NCBI GenBank assembly: GCA_964638005.1
Contig: CAZWXS010000049.1
Span: forward strand, 1 to 16,228
DNA from: JAAYYM01 sp964638005
GTDB lineage: Bacteria; Bacillota; Clostridia; Lachnospirales; Lachnospiraceae
DNA: 16,228 nucleotides
Reading direction: 5' to 3'
Position 1 is the first letter of the stretch. Every line of letters begins with the position of its first letter. A program made the translations under genes and the position numbers. This document shows positions 7,477-15,080 of this stretch, in pieces. Under the pieces are notes generated by a model that did not search any database, had not been told where the DNA came from, and was given only the letters and a program-made list of their open reading frames with translations.

Positions 7477-7944
7477 ATGGGTAAGGACAGCATCAAACTG
7501 ATTGCAAATAATAAAAAAGCATATTTTGACTACTTCATAGAGGACAAGTTCGAAGCCGGTATATCATTGAGTGGAACCGAGGTGAAGTCTCTGCGTACCG
7601 GCAAATGCAGCATCAAAGAGGCGTATGTTAAGGTAGACCGTGGAGAAGTATTTATCTATGGAATGCACATCAGTCCCTATGAAAAGGGCAATATATTTAA
7701 CAAAGATCCTCTGCGTACGAGAAAGCTGCTGCTTCATAAGAGCGAGATCAATAAGCTGCTCGGCAAAATTGCACAGCAGGGATATACGATTGCTCCGCTG
7801 CAGGTTTATTTCAAGGGACGTCTTGTAAAGGTGGAAATAGGTCTGGCGAAGGGTAAGAAATTGTATGACAAGCGTCAAGATATTGCTAAGAAAGATCAAA
7901 GAAGAGAAGCAGAAAAAGACTTTAAAGTAAAAAATTTATATTAA
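7477..7944 (+). CDS. smpB: SsrA-binding protein SmpB
   Basis: SmpB binds the tRNA-like end of tmRNA and delivers it to stalled ribosomes. The protein is 155 aa from the ATG at 7477, close to the usual length. Family motifs are NNKKAYFDYFIEDKFEAGI, LSGTEVKSLR, DPLRTRKLLLHK and the C-terminal GLAKGKKLYDKR, followed by a basic tail. A GTG at 7468 is in frame, but GAGGTG (7465-7470) is itself the ribosome binding site for the ATG six bases further on. The gene lies 39 nt after rnr and directly before ssrA, its RNA partner. Confidence 0.96.
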   Translation: MGKDSIKLIANNKKAYFDYFIEDKFEAGISLSGTEVKSLRTGKCSIKEAYVKVDRGEVFIYGMHISPYEKGNIFNKDPLRTRKLLLHKSEINKLLGKIAQQGYTIAPLQVYFKGRLVKVEIGLAKGKKLYDKRQDIAKKDQRREAEKDFKVKNLY

Positions 7945-7976
7945 ATTTTCGTCACAAAACTTTAACGGATAGTTTA

Positions 7977-8005
7977 TTGTTTTTGAGTTATAAATCATGT
8001 ATACT
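7977..8005 (+). promoter_or_regulatory. Promoter of the tmRNA gene
   Basis: TTGTTT (7977-7982), a 17-nt spacer and TATACT (8000-8005) predict transcription start near 8012. That leaves a leader of about 53 nt to be removed, presumably by RNase P, before the mature 5' end at 8065. Confidence 0.65.
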
Positions 8006-8035
8006 GTAACTGTAAGAAATAAACCGTGTACCGTA

Positions 8036-8058
8036 TGCGTAATCTGAACAGATGCGCA
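8036..8058 (+). other. Hairpin in the pre-tmRNA leader
   Basis: TGCG (8036-8039) pairs with CGCA (8055-8058), and ATCT (8042-8045) with AGAT (8050-8053) around a GAAC loop. It ends 6 nt before the mature tmRNA 5' end and may help present the RNase P site. Confidence 0.45.
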
Positions 8059-8064
8059 ATATTC

Positions 8065-8414
8065 GGGCTTGTACCGGTTTCGACGGGGGTTTGGAAATTA
8101 GGATAGCCATCTGTGATTCGGTATCACATTAAACAACCGAAACTTAAAATTAAACGCAAACGATAATTATTCGTTAGCAGCAGCCTAGTCTGCCGCTTGT
8201 CGACCTTAGATTACTCGCGATTTAAGAATCCGGCATCAAATTAGCGAGGCACCTTGTCCCCAAAGCTTTGAGGGGATAAGAGAACTTATGAAGCTACTGA
8301 AATGTAAAGCCTGTCACTCGGCGTTGCACAGAGGGAATGTCAAATGAATGACTATGATGGTAGAATTCTTAATGAAAGGGCTTTCGGACGCGGGTTCAAC
8401 TCCCGCCAGGTCCA
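8065..8414 (+). ncRNA. ssrA: Transfer-messenger RNA (tmRNA)
   Basis: This is the ribosome-rescue RNA that acts as both tRNA and mRNA. The 5' end GGGCTTG (8065-8071) pairs with CAGGTCC (8407-8413) to form the 7-bp acceptor stem, with two G-U pairs, and A8414 is the discriminator. The 5' block TACCGGTTTCGACGGGG is the conserved tmRNA signature, and the TΨC arm with GGACGCGGGTTCAACTCCCG is at the 3' end. The length is about 350 nt, normal for one-piece tmRNA. The 3' CCA is not encoded: A8414 is followed by TAC, so CCA must be added after transcription. It lies directly after smpB and has its own promoter and terminator. Confidence 0.97.
8156..8188 (+). other. ssrA: tmRNA proteolysis tag reading frame (ANDNYSLAAA, stop)
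   Basis: Translation resumes at GCA (8156) and reads A-N-D-N-Y-S-L-A-A-A then TAG (8186-8188). The ANDNY start and small hydrophobic end are typical of ClpXP-directed tags. The added alanine from the resuming tRNA function precedes this. Confidence 0.9.
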
Positions 8415-8464
8415 TACGCAAAAAAAATAAACCGATGATCAATCGGTTTATTTTTTTTGCGTAT
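8414..8464 (+). terminator. tmRNA terminator: 23-bp perfect inverted repeat
   Basis: Positions 8414-8436 are the exact reverse complement of 8442-8464, with a GATCA loop. The core stem TAAACCGAT/ATCGGTTTA is flanked by A8 (8420-8427) and T8 (8451-8458), so it can terminate transcription in both directions. The repeat begins at the tmRNA discriminator base. The remaining sequence to 8574 holds no gene. Confidence 0.92.
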
Positions 8465-8574
8465 TATACAATACAAGATTTCTCTGTAAACTGCTTTTTG
8501 CTACAGTTCGAACAATTCAGATAACCGCGATGAATCAACTGAATTATGCGAAATATCAAAATTTATCACGAAAC

Positions 8575-8603
8575 TTTACAACAATTCCTTTTTTTGGTAT
8601 AAT
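8575..8603 (+). promoter_or_regulatory. Sigma-A promoter of the c-di-GMP signalling operon
   Basis: TTTACA (8575-8580), a 17-nt spacer and a perfect TATAAT (8598-8603) lie 33 nt before the ATG at 8637. A small GTAC-AATA-GTAC dyad (8605-8616) covers the likely start site. Confidence 0.82.
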
Positions 8604-8636
8604 GTACAATAGTACCATATACTTAGGAAAAACAGA

Positions 8637-11600
8637 ATGCAACGAAGGATAATGATCGTAGACGATAATGAAATGAATCGTGACATGCTGCGCGAGATGT
8701 TGCATCGCGAGTATGATATTATAGAAGCAGACGATGGCATAGAGGCACTCAGATTGATGGAACATGCCTCTGAAAGTATTTCTGCGGTGTTACTGGATAT
8801 TTTGATGCCTCGGATGGATGGGTATGAGGTTTTGGCACATATGCGAGGCAGTGAAACAATGTCGCAGATACCGGTCATTGTCACCACCGGCAATACGGAG
8901 GAAGGGGCAGAGGTTAAGGCATTGGCGCTGGGGGCAAATGATTTTATCACGAAGCCCTATAATCCGGAAATCATAAGGCATCGATTGTCCAATACCATTA
9001 GTCTGCGTGAAAAGGCAGCAATCATCAATGCCACCAAAACAGATGCATTAACAGGCCTGTATAGTCGGGCGGCTTTTTTTGAAATCGTTGAAGAAATGGT
9101 TTCCAAACATGAGCCGGGATACTATGTCATGGCCTGTTTTGATATTGATAAATTCAAGGTCATCAATGACCAGTACGGCAGTGCAAAGGGCGATGAGGTA
9201 TTAAAGTATATTGCAGATGCCTTTCTGGAAGGCTTCGGACAGAGCGGCGGTGTCTGTTGTCGCATTATGGCAGATAATTATGCAATACTTTATCCGAGAA
9301 GTTTCATGGAGTCGGAAGAAATCGAAGAAATCAGAAGAAAAGCAGAGACACTTGACGGTTCCATTCCACCGATTACATTCAGTATCGGCCGCTATATCGT
9401 GGATGACATCAAGTTGTCTCCGAGTGCGATGTATGACAGAGCATCTATGGCAAAGACTTCAATTAAAGGGCGCTTTGATGTACACATTGCCATATATGAT
9501 GAGTCCATGCGTAATCTGATGCTGCGTGAGCAGGAGATTATCGGCGAGATGCGGCAAGCGCTGGAAAACAGACAGTTTGAAGTGTGGTTCCAGCCGCAGT
9601 ACAATCATGCGACCAAGGCATTGGTCGGGGCAGAAGCACTGGTGCGCTGGCGTCATCCGGACAGGGGACTGATCTCTCCGGGGATTTTTATTCCGATTTT
9701 TGAAAAGAACGGATTCATATATGAGATGGACAAGTATGTCTGGGAACAGACTTGTATTGCATTGAAGCACTGGACAGAGGCAGGTTTTGAACTACTCCCG
9801 ATATCCGTGAACATCTCCAGATATGATATACATAGGGATGATTTGATCGAGGTCATCAGTGGACTGGTGAGTCGATATGATATTCCGGTGTCTATGCTGC
9901 GTCTCGAGATTACGGAGTCTGTATTCTCACAGTCAAGTGACAGGATCATCTATGTGGTCAGGGAATTTCAGAGGTTGGGCTTTACAATGGAGATTGATGA
10001 TTTTGGAAGCGGATATTCGTCTCTGAATACACTCAAGGATGTCCCGGCGGATGTTGTAAAGCTGGATATGCGTTTCCTGGAGGGCGATGGTCAGACCGGA
10101 CGAGGCGGCAACATTCTGGAGTCTATTGTCAGGATGACGAGATGGCTTGGCATGTCTGTAATTGCAGAGGGAGTCGAGACAATTGAGCAGGCTGATTTCC
10201 TGAAATCCATCGGTTGTATCTATGTGCAGGGATATCTGTATGCGAAACCCATGCTGCTGGAAGATTATGAGAATCTTTTGATGAATGAGGGAAAGGAAGA
10301 CAAAATGCTGTCTCTTGAGACAGTTGAGAATCTGGATAACAATACTTTCTGGGATCCGAAATCCATAGAAACATTGATTTTCAACAGCTTTGTCGGTGGT
10401 GCCAGCGTATTTGAATATAATCAGGGAAAGATTGAGATGCTGCGTATCAATGACAAATACGCAAAAGTGCTTGGCGGAGAGAATATGTCCGTAGAAGAGG
10501 CATTACAGGTCGATTGGCAGGATTACACCGATGGAGACTACAGAGATCGGACGAAGGAGGTTGTTCGGAAGGCGATTGCAACTAACTGCGAAGTGTCGGA
10601 TGAGATCAAGCTGGAGGGACTGCGGGAGAATGGTCAGCCGACCTATGTTCGCTCTACGATACGGGTTATCGCACGTGCTGATGACAGATATCTGCTCTAC
10701 GCTATGATGGAGGACATTACGGAACAAAAGGTTGCAGAAGAAGAGAGCCGTATGCATGCAGAGGAGACAAAGCGGCGTTATGAACACGAACTGCAGCTGC
10801 GTCATGAACTGATCAATGACTCTATTATCTATTATGAACTTAATATTACATCAGGAATCATTGAAGAATTTCTGTCTAAATATACAGATATTCCGAGCAT
10901 GCGCTCTGCAATACCAATCAATGTCAGGATCCGCGCGGAAATTCTGGAGAATATTGCGGAGGAGGACAAAAGTCTGGTGGAAAGAACTTTATTCTCCGAG
11001 GGCTTGTTAGAAGCATATGAACGAGATGAGAATCAGATTGAAATTGAGTACCGTCGCAATCTTCCGGGACGGGGAATGTGCTGGGTGAAAACGAATGTTA
11101 CCATCGTGAGGAGGCCTGATACAGAGGAACTGGTGGCACTCATATATGTGCGAGACATTGACCGTGAGAAGAAGAATCAGATTGCCATTGAAACCATTAT
11201 GAATGAGGAAATAGAATCTGTTGTGATTTTGCAGGTGTCGGATGGTACGGCACATCTTGTGCATGCCAATCATAATCTCAGCAGTATTTCTCTGAATCAG
11301 ACGTTTGATTTTGCTGAGACATTCCGGCAATTGAATCAGACTATGGTTTTGGAAAAGGATGTAGGAGAGTGTAATCGTTTCTTTTGTCTGGAAGGACTGC
11401 TTCAGGCACTTGCAAAAGAAAAGATATGCAGGATCAACTATCGCGTGAAGGAGCAGGACAATATCTGCCGAAAGACAACAAGGGCATATTATCTGGATGA
11501 TTCACAGAGGGAAATCGTACTGATCCGTCAAGATATTACCGATTTGTATGAAGAAGAGCAGCATCAGAAAAGGATTCTCCAGCGGGCGGTCAAAGAGGCA

Positions 11601-12791
11601 AATGAAGCCAATCATGCAAAGAGTGATTTTCTTTCCAATATGAGTCATGATATGAGGACTCCGCTAAATGCTGTTTTGGCATTTTCTAATGAAGAGATTA
11701 CGGATCAGGCGACGGAAGAACAACTCAGAGATTATCTGGATAAAATACATGTTTCGGGCGATTATCTGTTGGGCATCATCAACGATGTTCTTGATATGTC
11801 GAAGATTGAACAGAAAAAGGTAACCTTGAATCCTGAGCCGTATTCGTTTGAAGAGTTTACCAAGACAATTGAGAACGTCATCGGAGAACATTGCAGAAAT
11901 AAGAAAATCACATTTCATATAGATTGTAGCAATACAGAAATTTATACAATCATGGTGGATAAGATCCGCTTTAATCAGATCTTTATCAATCTCTTATCAA
12001 ATGCGGTGAAGTTTACGCCGCAAAACGGCAGGGTAGAGCTGCTTGTTGATGATGCGCCGAAGGAATCGTGGCCCAATGTGTCGGATGACGTGGCGGTCAA
12101 GCGTTTTGTGGTTAAGGATAACGGTATCGGAATGAGTTCCGAATTTTTACCGCATGCATTTGAGAGTTTTAAACAGGAATTCAGGAAGGATATATCCGAA
12201 AATAATAAAGGAACGGGACTGGGGCTTGCGATTGTCAAGGAACTGGTCAATCTCATGAAGGGAAAGATATCCGTTGAGAGCGAATCGGGTAAAGGGACGA
12301 CCTTTGTTGTGGATATTCCGCTCGAAATTGTGCGAGATGAGGCGGCAATTTTGGAGACCAAAAAGATACATGAACAGTCGCTTCAGGGTATGCATATCCT
12401 GCTTGGAGAAGACAATATCATCAATACGGAAATTGCAATGGTGCTGCTTGAAAAGCAGGGATGCATCGTAGATGCGGAGGACAACGGAAAGAAGGCACTG
12501 GAGAGATTTCAAGCGTCTGCGGAGGGATATTATGATGTGATCCTGATGGACATCCGGATGCCTGTCATGAACGGATTGGAGGCAGCTAAGGCCATCAGGA
12601 CAACCGGACGCAAGGACGCCAAGAGCATACCGATTATCGCGATGACGGCCGATGCATTCAGTGAAGACGAGCAGACTGCGAAAGATGCGGGAATGAGCAA
12701 TTACATATCAAAACCCATAGAGCCGCAGATCCTGTTTGGATTGTTAAAGAAGTATTATGTGACACCGAGGGAGAATGAAATACATTCATGA
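8637..12791 (+). CDS. Hybrid histidine kinase fused to a REC–GGDEF–EAL module
   Basis: This is a 1384-aa cytoplasmic signalling protein with no membrane segment. In order it has: a receiver domain (1-122; D9/D10, phospho-acceptor D54, K106); a GGDEF fold (about 132-290) whose signature reads M-A-D-N-Y at 211-215, so cyclase activity is probably lost; and an EAL domain (about 300-545) with E333-A-L, N392, E424, D454/D455, K475, E511 and Q531 all kept, so phosphodiesterase activity is expected. Three PAS-like regions follow (about 575-697, 720-845, 855-970). Then come HisKA (993-1060, FLSNMSHDMRTPLN, H1004), HATPase (1105-1232, DNGIG at 1161-1165 and GTGLG at 1192-1196) and a second receiver (1252-1375; D1305, T1337, K1359). 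The ATG follows AGGA with an 8-nt gap. The next gene starts 22 nt later and is probably co-transcribed. The stimulus is unknown. Confidence 0.92.
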   Translation: MQRRIMIVDDNEMNRDMLREMLHREYDIIEADDGIEALRLMEHASESISAVLLDILMPRMDGYEVLAHMRGSETMSQIPVIVTTGNTEEGAEVKALALGANDFITKPYNPEIIRHRLSNTISLREKAAIINATKTDALTGLYSRAAFFEIVEEMVSKHEPGYYVMACFDIDKFKVINDQYGSAKGDEVLKYIADAFLEGFGQSGGVCCRIMADNYAILYPRSFMESEEIEEIRRKAETLDGSIPPITFSIGRYIVDDIKLSPSAMYDRASMAKTSIKGRFDVHIAIYDESMRNLMLREQEIIGEMRQALENRQFEVWFQPQYNHATKALVGAEALVRWRHPDRGLISPGIFIPIFEKNGFIYEMDKYVWEQTCIALKHWTEAGFELLPISVNISRYDIHRDDLIEVISGLVSRYDIPVSMLRLEITESVFSQSSDRIIYVVREFQRLGFTMEIDDFGSGYSSLNTLKDVPADVVKLDMRFLEGDGQTGRGGNILESIVRMTRWLGMSVIAEGVETIEQADFLKSIGCIYVQGYLYAKPMLLEDYENLLMNEGKEDKMLSLETVENLDNNTFWDPKSIETLIFNSFVGGASVFEYNQGKIEMLRINDKYAKVLGGENMSVEEALQVDWQDYTDGDYRDRTKEVVRKAIATNCEVSDEIKLEGLRENGQPTYVRSTIRVIARADDRYLLYAMMEDITEQKVAEEESRMHAEETKRRYEHELQLRHELINDSIIYYELNITSGIIEEFLSKYTDIPSMRSAIPINVRIRAEILENIAEEDKSLVERTLFSEGLLEAYERDENQIEIEYRRNLPGRGMCWVKTNVTIVRRPDTEELVALIYVRDIDREKKNQIAIETIMNEEIESVVILQVSDGTAHLVHANHNLSSISLNQTFDFAETFRQLNQTMVLEKDVGECNRFFCLEGLLQALAKEKICRINYRVKEQDNICRKTTRAYYLDDSQREIVLIRQDITDLYEEEQHQKRILQRAVKEANEANHAKSDFLSNMSHDMRTPLNAVLAFSNEEITDQATEEQLRDYLDKIHVSGDYLLGIINDVLDMSKIEQKKVTLNPEPYSFEEFTKTIENVIGEHCRNKKITFHIDCSNTEIYTIMVDKIRFNQIFINLLSNAVKFTPQNGRVELLVDDAPKESWPNVSDDVAVKRFVVKDNGIGMSSEFLPHAFESFKQEFRKDISENNKGTGLGLAIVKELVNLMKGKISVESESGKGTTFVVDIPLEIVRDEAAILETKKIHEQSLQGMHILLGEDNIINTEIAMVLLEKQGCIVDAEDNGKKALERFQASAEGYYDVILMDIRMPVMNGLEAAKAIRTTGRKDAKSIPIIAMTADAFSEDEQTAKDAGMSNYISKPIEPQILFGLLKKYYVTPRENEIHS

Positions 12792-12813
12792 CTGATTAGA
12801 GCGAGGGAATCTT

Positions 12814-14985
12814 ATGGAAAAAGAAAAGATGATTTTACAAGGAGAAGACGAATTTTCAACAAGTGAACTGGAAACGGGACTGATGGAGGAGCAATTTGCT
12901 GTCTGGCTACAGCCGAAATTCAATCTGACGACAGAGGAGGTCTGTGGTGCCGAAGCATTGGTGCGATGGCAGCATCCGAAGAAGGGACTTGTTCAGCCGG
13001 ATGATTTCATAACGGTATTTGAGCGGGAAGGGCTGATCTCAAAACTTGATTATTATGTGTGGGAAAAGACCTGTCAAATCATCCATGACTGGTTTGTCGC
13101 AGGCAGACTGCCGTATCCGATTTCGGTAAATGTATCGCAGCATTCGTTGATGAATGCACAGCTGGTTGGGTTCTTGGTCGGACTGATCTCTAAGTATGGG
13201 ATATCACCGTCTTTCTTGCAGTTGGAGATTACAGAGACTGCTTATATGAGTGATCCGGAGATGACTGCACATGTTATACAATCGCTGCACGATATTGGCT
13301 TCAGCATTATCATGGATGACTTCGGAAGCGGTTATTCTTCGCTCAATACGCTTAAGCGGATAGAGATAGATGCACTGAAACTGGATATGAAGTTCTTGCC
13401 TATTAAGGATCGGACAGAAAATGATGAAATCATATTGGTATCTGTCATCAAGATGGCAAGCTGGCTCGGTATGTCTGTAATCGCAGAGGGAGTGGAGACC
13501 AGAAGGCAGAGAGATTTCTTGCAGGGGGCCGGCTGTGGATGTGTACAGGGACATTATTTCTCTGAGGCATTGTCGCAGGAGGAGTATGAGAAAAAGTATA
13601 TATATCGTACGACGGAACCGACGGAACAGGAAAACATGATGTCAGATGAGGTTCAGCCGAAGTATAATATGACGATACTTGCGATCGACGATGATGAGAT
13701 GAGTCGCGAGATTCTGAAGGAGATCTTTCAGGAACTGTATCATGTCCATTTATGTGAAAGTGCAGAGGAGGGACTTGCATATTTGCAAAAGAATATGAAT
13801 CAGGTGAAATTGATTCTGATCGATAACTTTATGCCGGGTATGAGCGGTATGGAATTTTTGCGATATTGCAAACAGGATCCTTTGCTAAAGGTGATTCCAC
13901 AGATTATGATCACTACCAGTGATGCAGATGCAGATCAGCTGGAGGCCTTTTATGAAGGTGCGTATGATTACATTTCAAAACCATTTGCCAAGGCTGTTGT
14001 CATGGCACGTGTCAACCATGTCATGGAAATCAGCTGCCGTACATCCATATTTGATATTATAGAACAGAAGTATAAGCAGAAGCCGGAACTGGATGCTGCG
14101 ACATCGCTGTTAAACAAGGTTGCCTTCAGTGATCTTTCGGCTAGAATCATTGAGACGTTTTCACAAGAGAAGCAGGCATTATTTATGATTGATATTGATG
14201 ATTTCAAGAAGGTCAATGACCAGTACGGACATCTGACCGGTGACAAGGTTATCTGCTGCGTGGCAGATGAATTGACCAATGCATTTAGAAAGACTGATTT
14301 GATCGGACGATTCGGCGGTGATGAGTTTGTCGTGCTGATGACGAAGATACAGAGTCAGGAAATAGCCAAGATCAAGGGGATTGAAATCATCAAAAATGTA
14401 TTGTTCAGCTGCGTTAAACAATTCAATATCAACATCAGTATCAGTGTTGGGCTGGCTTTTTCGGAGAAAAAGGATACCTTAAGCCTATTATTCTCGCGTG
14501 CGGATAAAGCACTCTATGAAGCGAAGAATACGGGTAAGGGAAGAGTGGTGGTACACGGTGAGACGATACCGCCTGTTTCGGATGATGGGCAGCCGATCGT
14601 ACTGGTATGTAGCAAAGACAAGCAGGTGTATTCTACAATTGCACTTGCCTACGGAGAGGGTGCAGGCTTTCTTAAGATTTCAAGTGAAAAGGAACTTAAG
14701 AAGACATTTGAGAAGTATGAAAATCGCATCCGTATTGTATGCATTGATATGCGGGAATCTGTACCGGAGCAGTTAGATGTGATGTATCAGTATATCCTGC
14801 AAAAGAGCGAAAACGGGAAGCTGTTGATTCTTGCAATATGCAAGGAGGGTGATATGAAGCATTTGCGGGAAACGCTGGATCTCAGGATTAGGGATGTGCT
14901 GATGATTCCGCCACAGATCGGGACTATCGAGAGGATACTGTCGAGGTCGATTATGGAAGCCAATACAGGACAGGTTACAGAGTGA
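12814..14985 (+). CDS. EAL–REC–GGDEF c-di-GMP enzyme with degenerate C-terminal receiver
   Basis: This is a 723-aa soluble protein that should both make and break cyclic di-GMP. The EAL domain (about 16-262) keeps E47-A-L, N106, E138, D168/D169, K189, E225 and Q245. A receiver (about 285-405) has D292/D293, phospho-acceptor D337, T368 and K389. The GGDEF domain (about 425-582) has an intact GGDEF at 501-505 and an RxxD inhibition site, R492-K-T-D495, five residues before it. Residues 592-712 resemble another receiver with D645 in the acceptor position, but the lysine site reads MIPP instead of SKP. The start ATG follows GAGGGA (12803-12808). The EAL and GGDEF domains are close relatives of those in the preceding gene, in a different order. 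The upstream kinase is the obvious phosphate source for D337, by inference. Confidence 0.92.
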   Translation: MEKEKMILQGEDEFSTSELETGLMEEQFAVWLQPKFNLTTEEVCGAEALVRWQHPKKGLVQPDDFITVFEREGLISKLDYYVWEKTCQIIHDWFVAGRLPYPISVNVSQHSLMNAQLVGFLVGLISKYGISPSFLQLEITETAYMSDPEMTAHVIQSLHDIGFSIIMDDFGSGYSSLNTLKRIEIDALKLDMKFLPIKDRTENDEIILVSVIKMASWLGMSVIAEGVETRRQRDFLQGAGCGCVQGHYFSEALSQEEYEKKYIYRTTEPTEQENMMSDEVQPKYNMTILAIDDDEMSREILKEIFQELYHVHLCESAEEGLAYLQKNMNQVKLILIDNFMPGMSGMEFLRYCKQDPLLKVIPQIMITTSDADADQLEAFYEGAYDYISKPFAKAVVMARVNHVMEISCRTSIFDIIEQKYKQKPELDAATSLLNKVAFSDLSARIIETFSQEKQALFMIDIDDFKKVNDQYGHLTGDKVICCVADELTNAFRKTDLIGRFGGDEFVVLMTKIQSQEIAKIKGIEIIKNVLFSCVKQFNINISISVGLAFSEKKDTLSLLFSRADKALYEAKNTGKGRVVVHGETIPPVSDDGQPIVLVCSKDKQVYSTIALAYGEGAGFLKISSEKELKKTFEKYENRIRIVCIDMRESVPEQLDVMYQYILQKSENGKLLILAICKEGDMKHLRETLDLRIRDVLMIPPQIGTIERILSRSIMEANTGQVTE

Positions 14986-15017
14986 GTTTTATCATTAAAA
15001 AGGTTACATTTATCACT

Positions 15018-15045
15018 TTTATTTGGCTCTGAAAAATGATATATT
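15018..15045 (+). promoter_or_regulatory. Weak candidate promoter of the lipoprotein gene
   Basis: TTTATT (15018-15023), a 16-nt spacer and TATATT (15040-15045) precede the ATG at 15081. The -35 match is poor and other pairings are possible. No terminator is visible between the preceding stop (14985) and this site, so readthrough from the upstream operon is possible. Confidence 0.35.
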
Positions 15046-15056
15046 CTATCTCATAG

Positions 15057-15066
15057 TAAACGTTTA
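15057..15066. promoter_or_regulatory. Palindrome TAAACGTTTA, possible LacI/CcpA-type operator
   Basis: A perfect 10-nt palindrome with a central CG lies between the candidate -10 box and the start codon, directly before AAGGA (15066-15070). The core AAACGTTT resembles operators of LacI-family regulators. Against the CcpA cre consensus the flanks fit poorly (AG at both ends instead of TG and CA). Confidence 0.35.
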
Positions 15067-15080
15067 AGGATGGTGTACAT

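Noticed and set aside
7943..7970. Similarity between the sequence upstream of ssrA and that upstream of the kinase promoter (TCAC-AAACTTTA-like)
   Set aside because: The match is short, gapped and AT-rich, so I could not separate it from chance.
14973..15015. Direct repeats GGTTACA and TTTATCA spanning the end of the second c-di-GMP gene
   Set aside because: The units are only 7 nt long and partly coding, in AT-rich sequence. Chance is sufficient.
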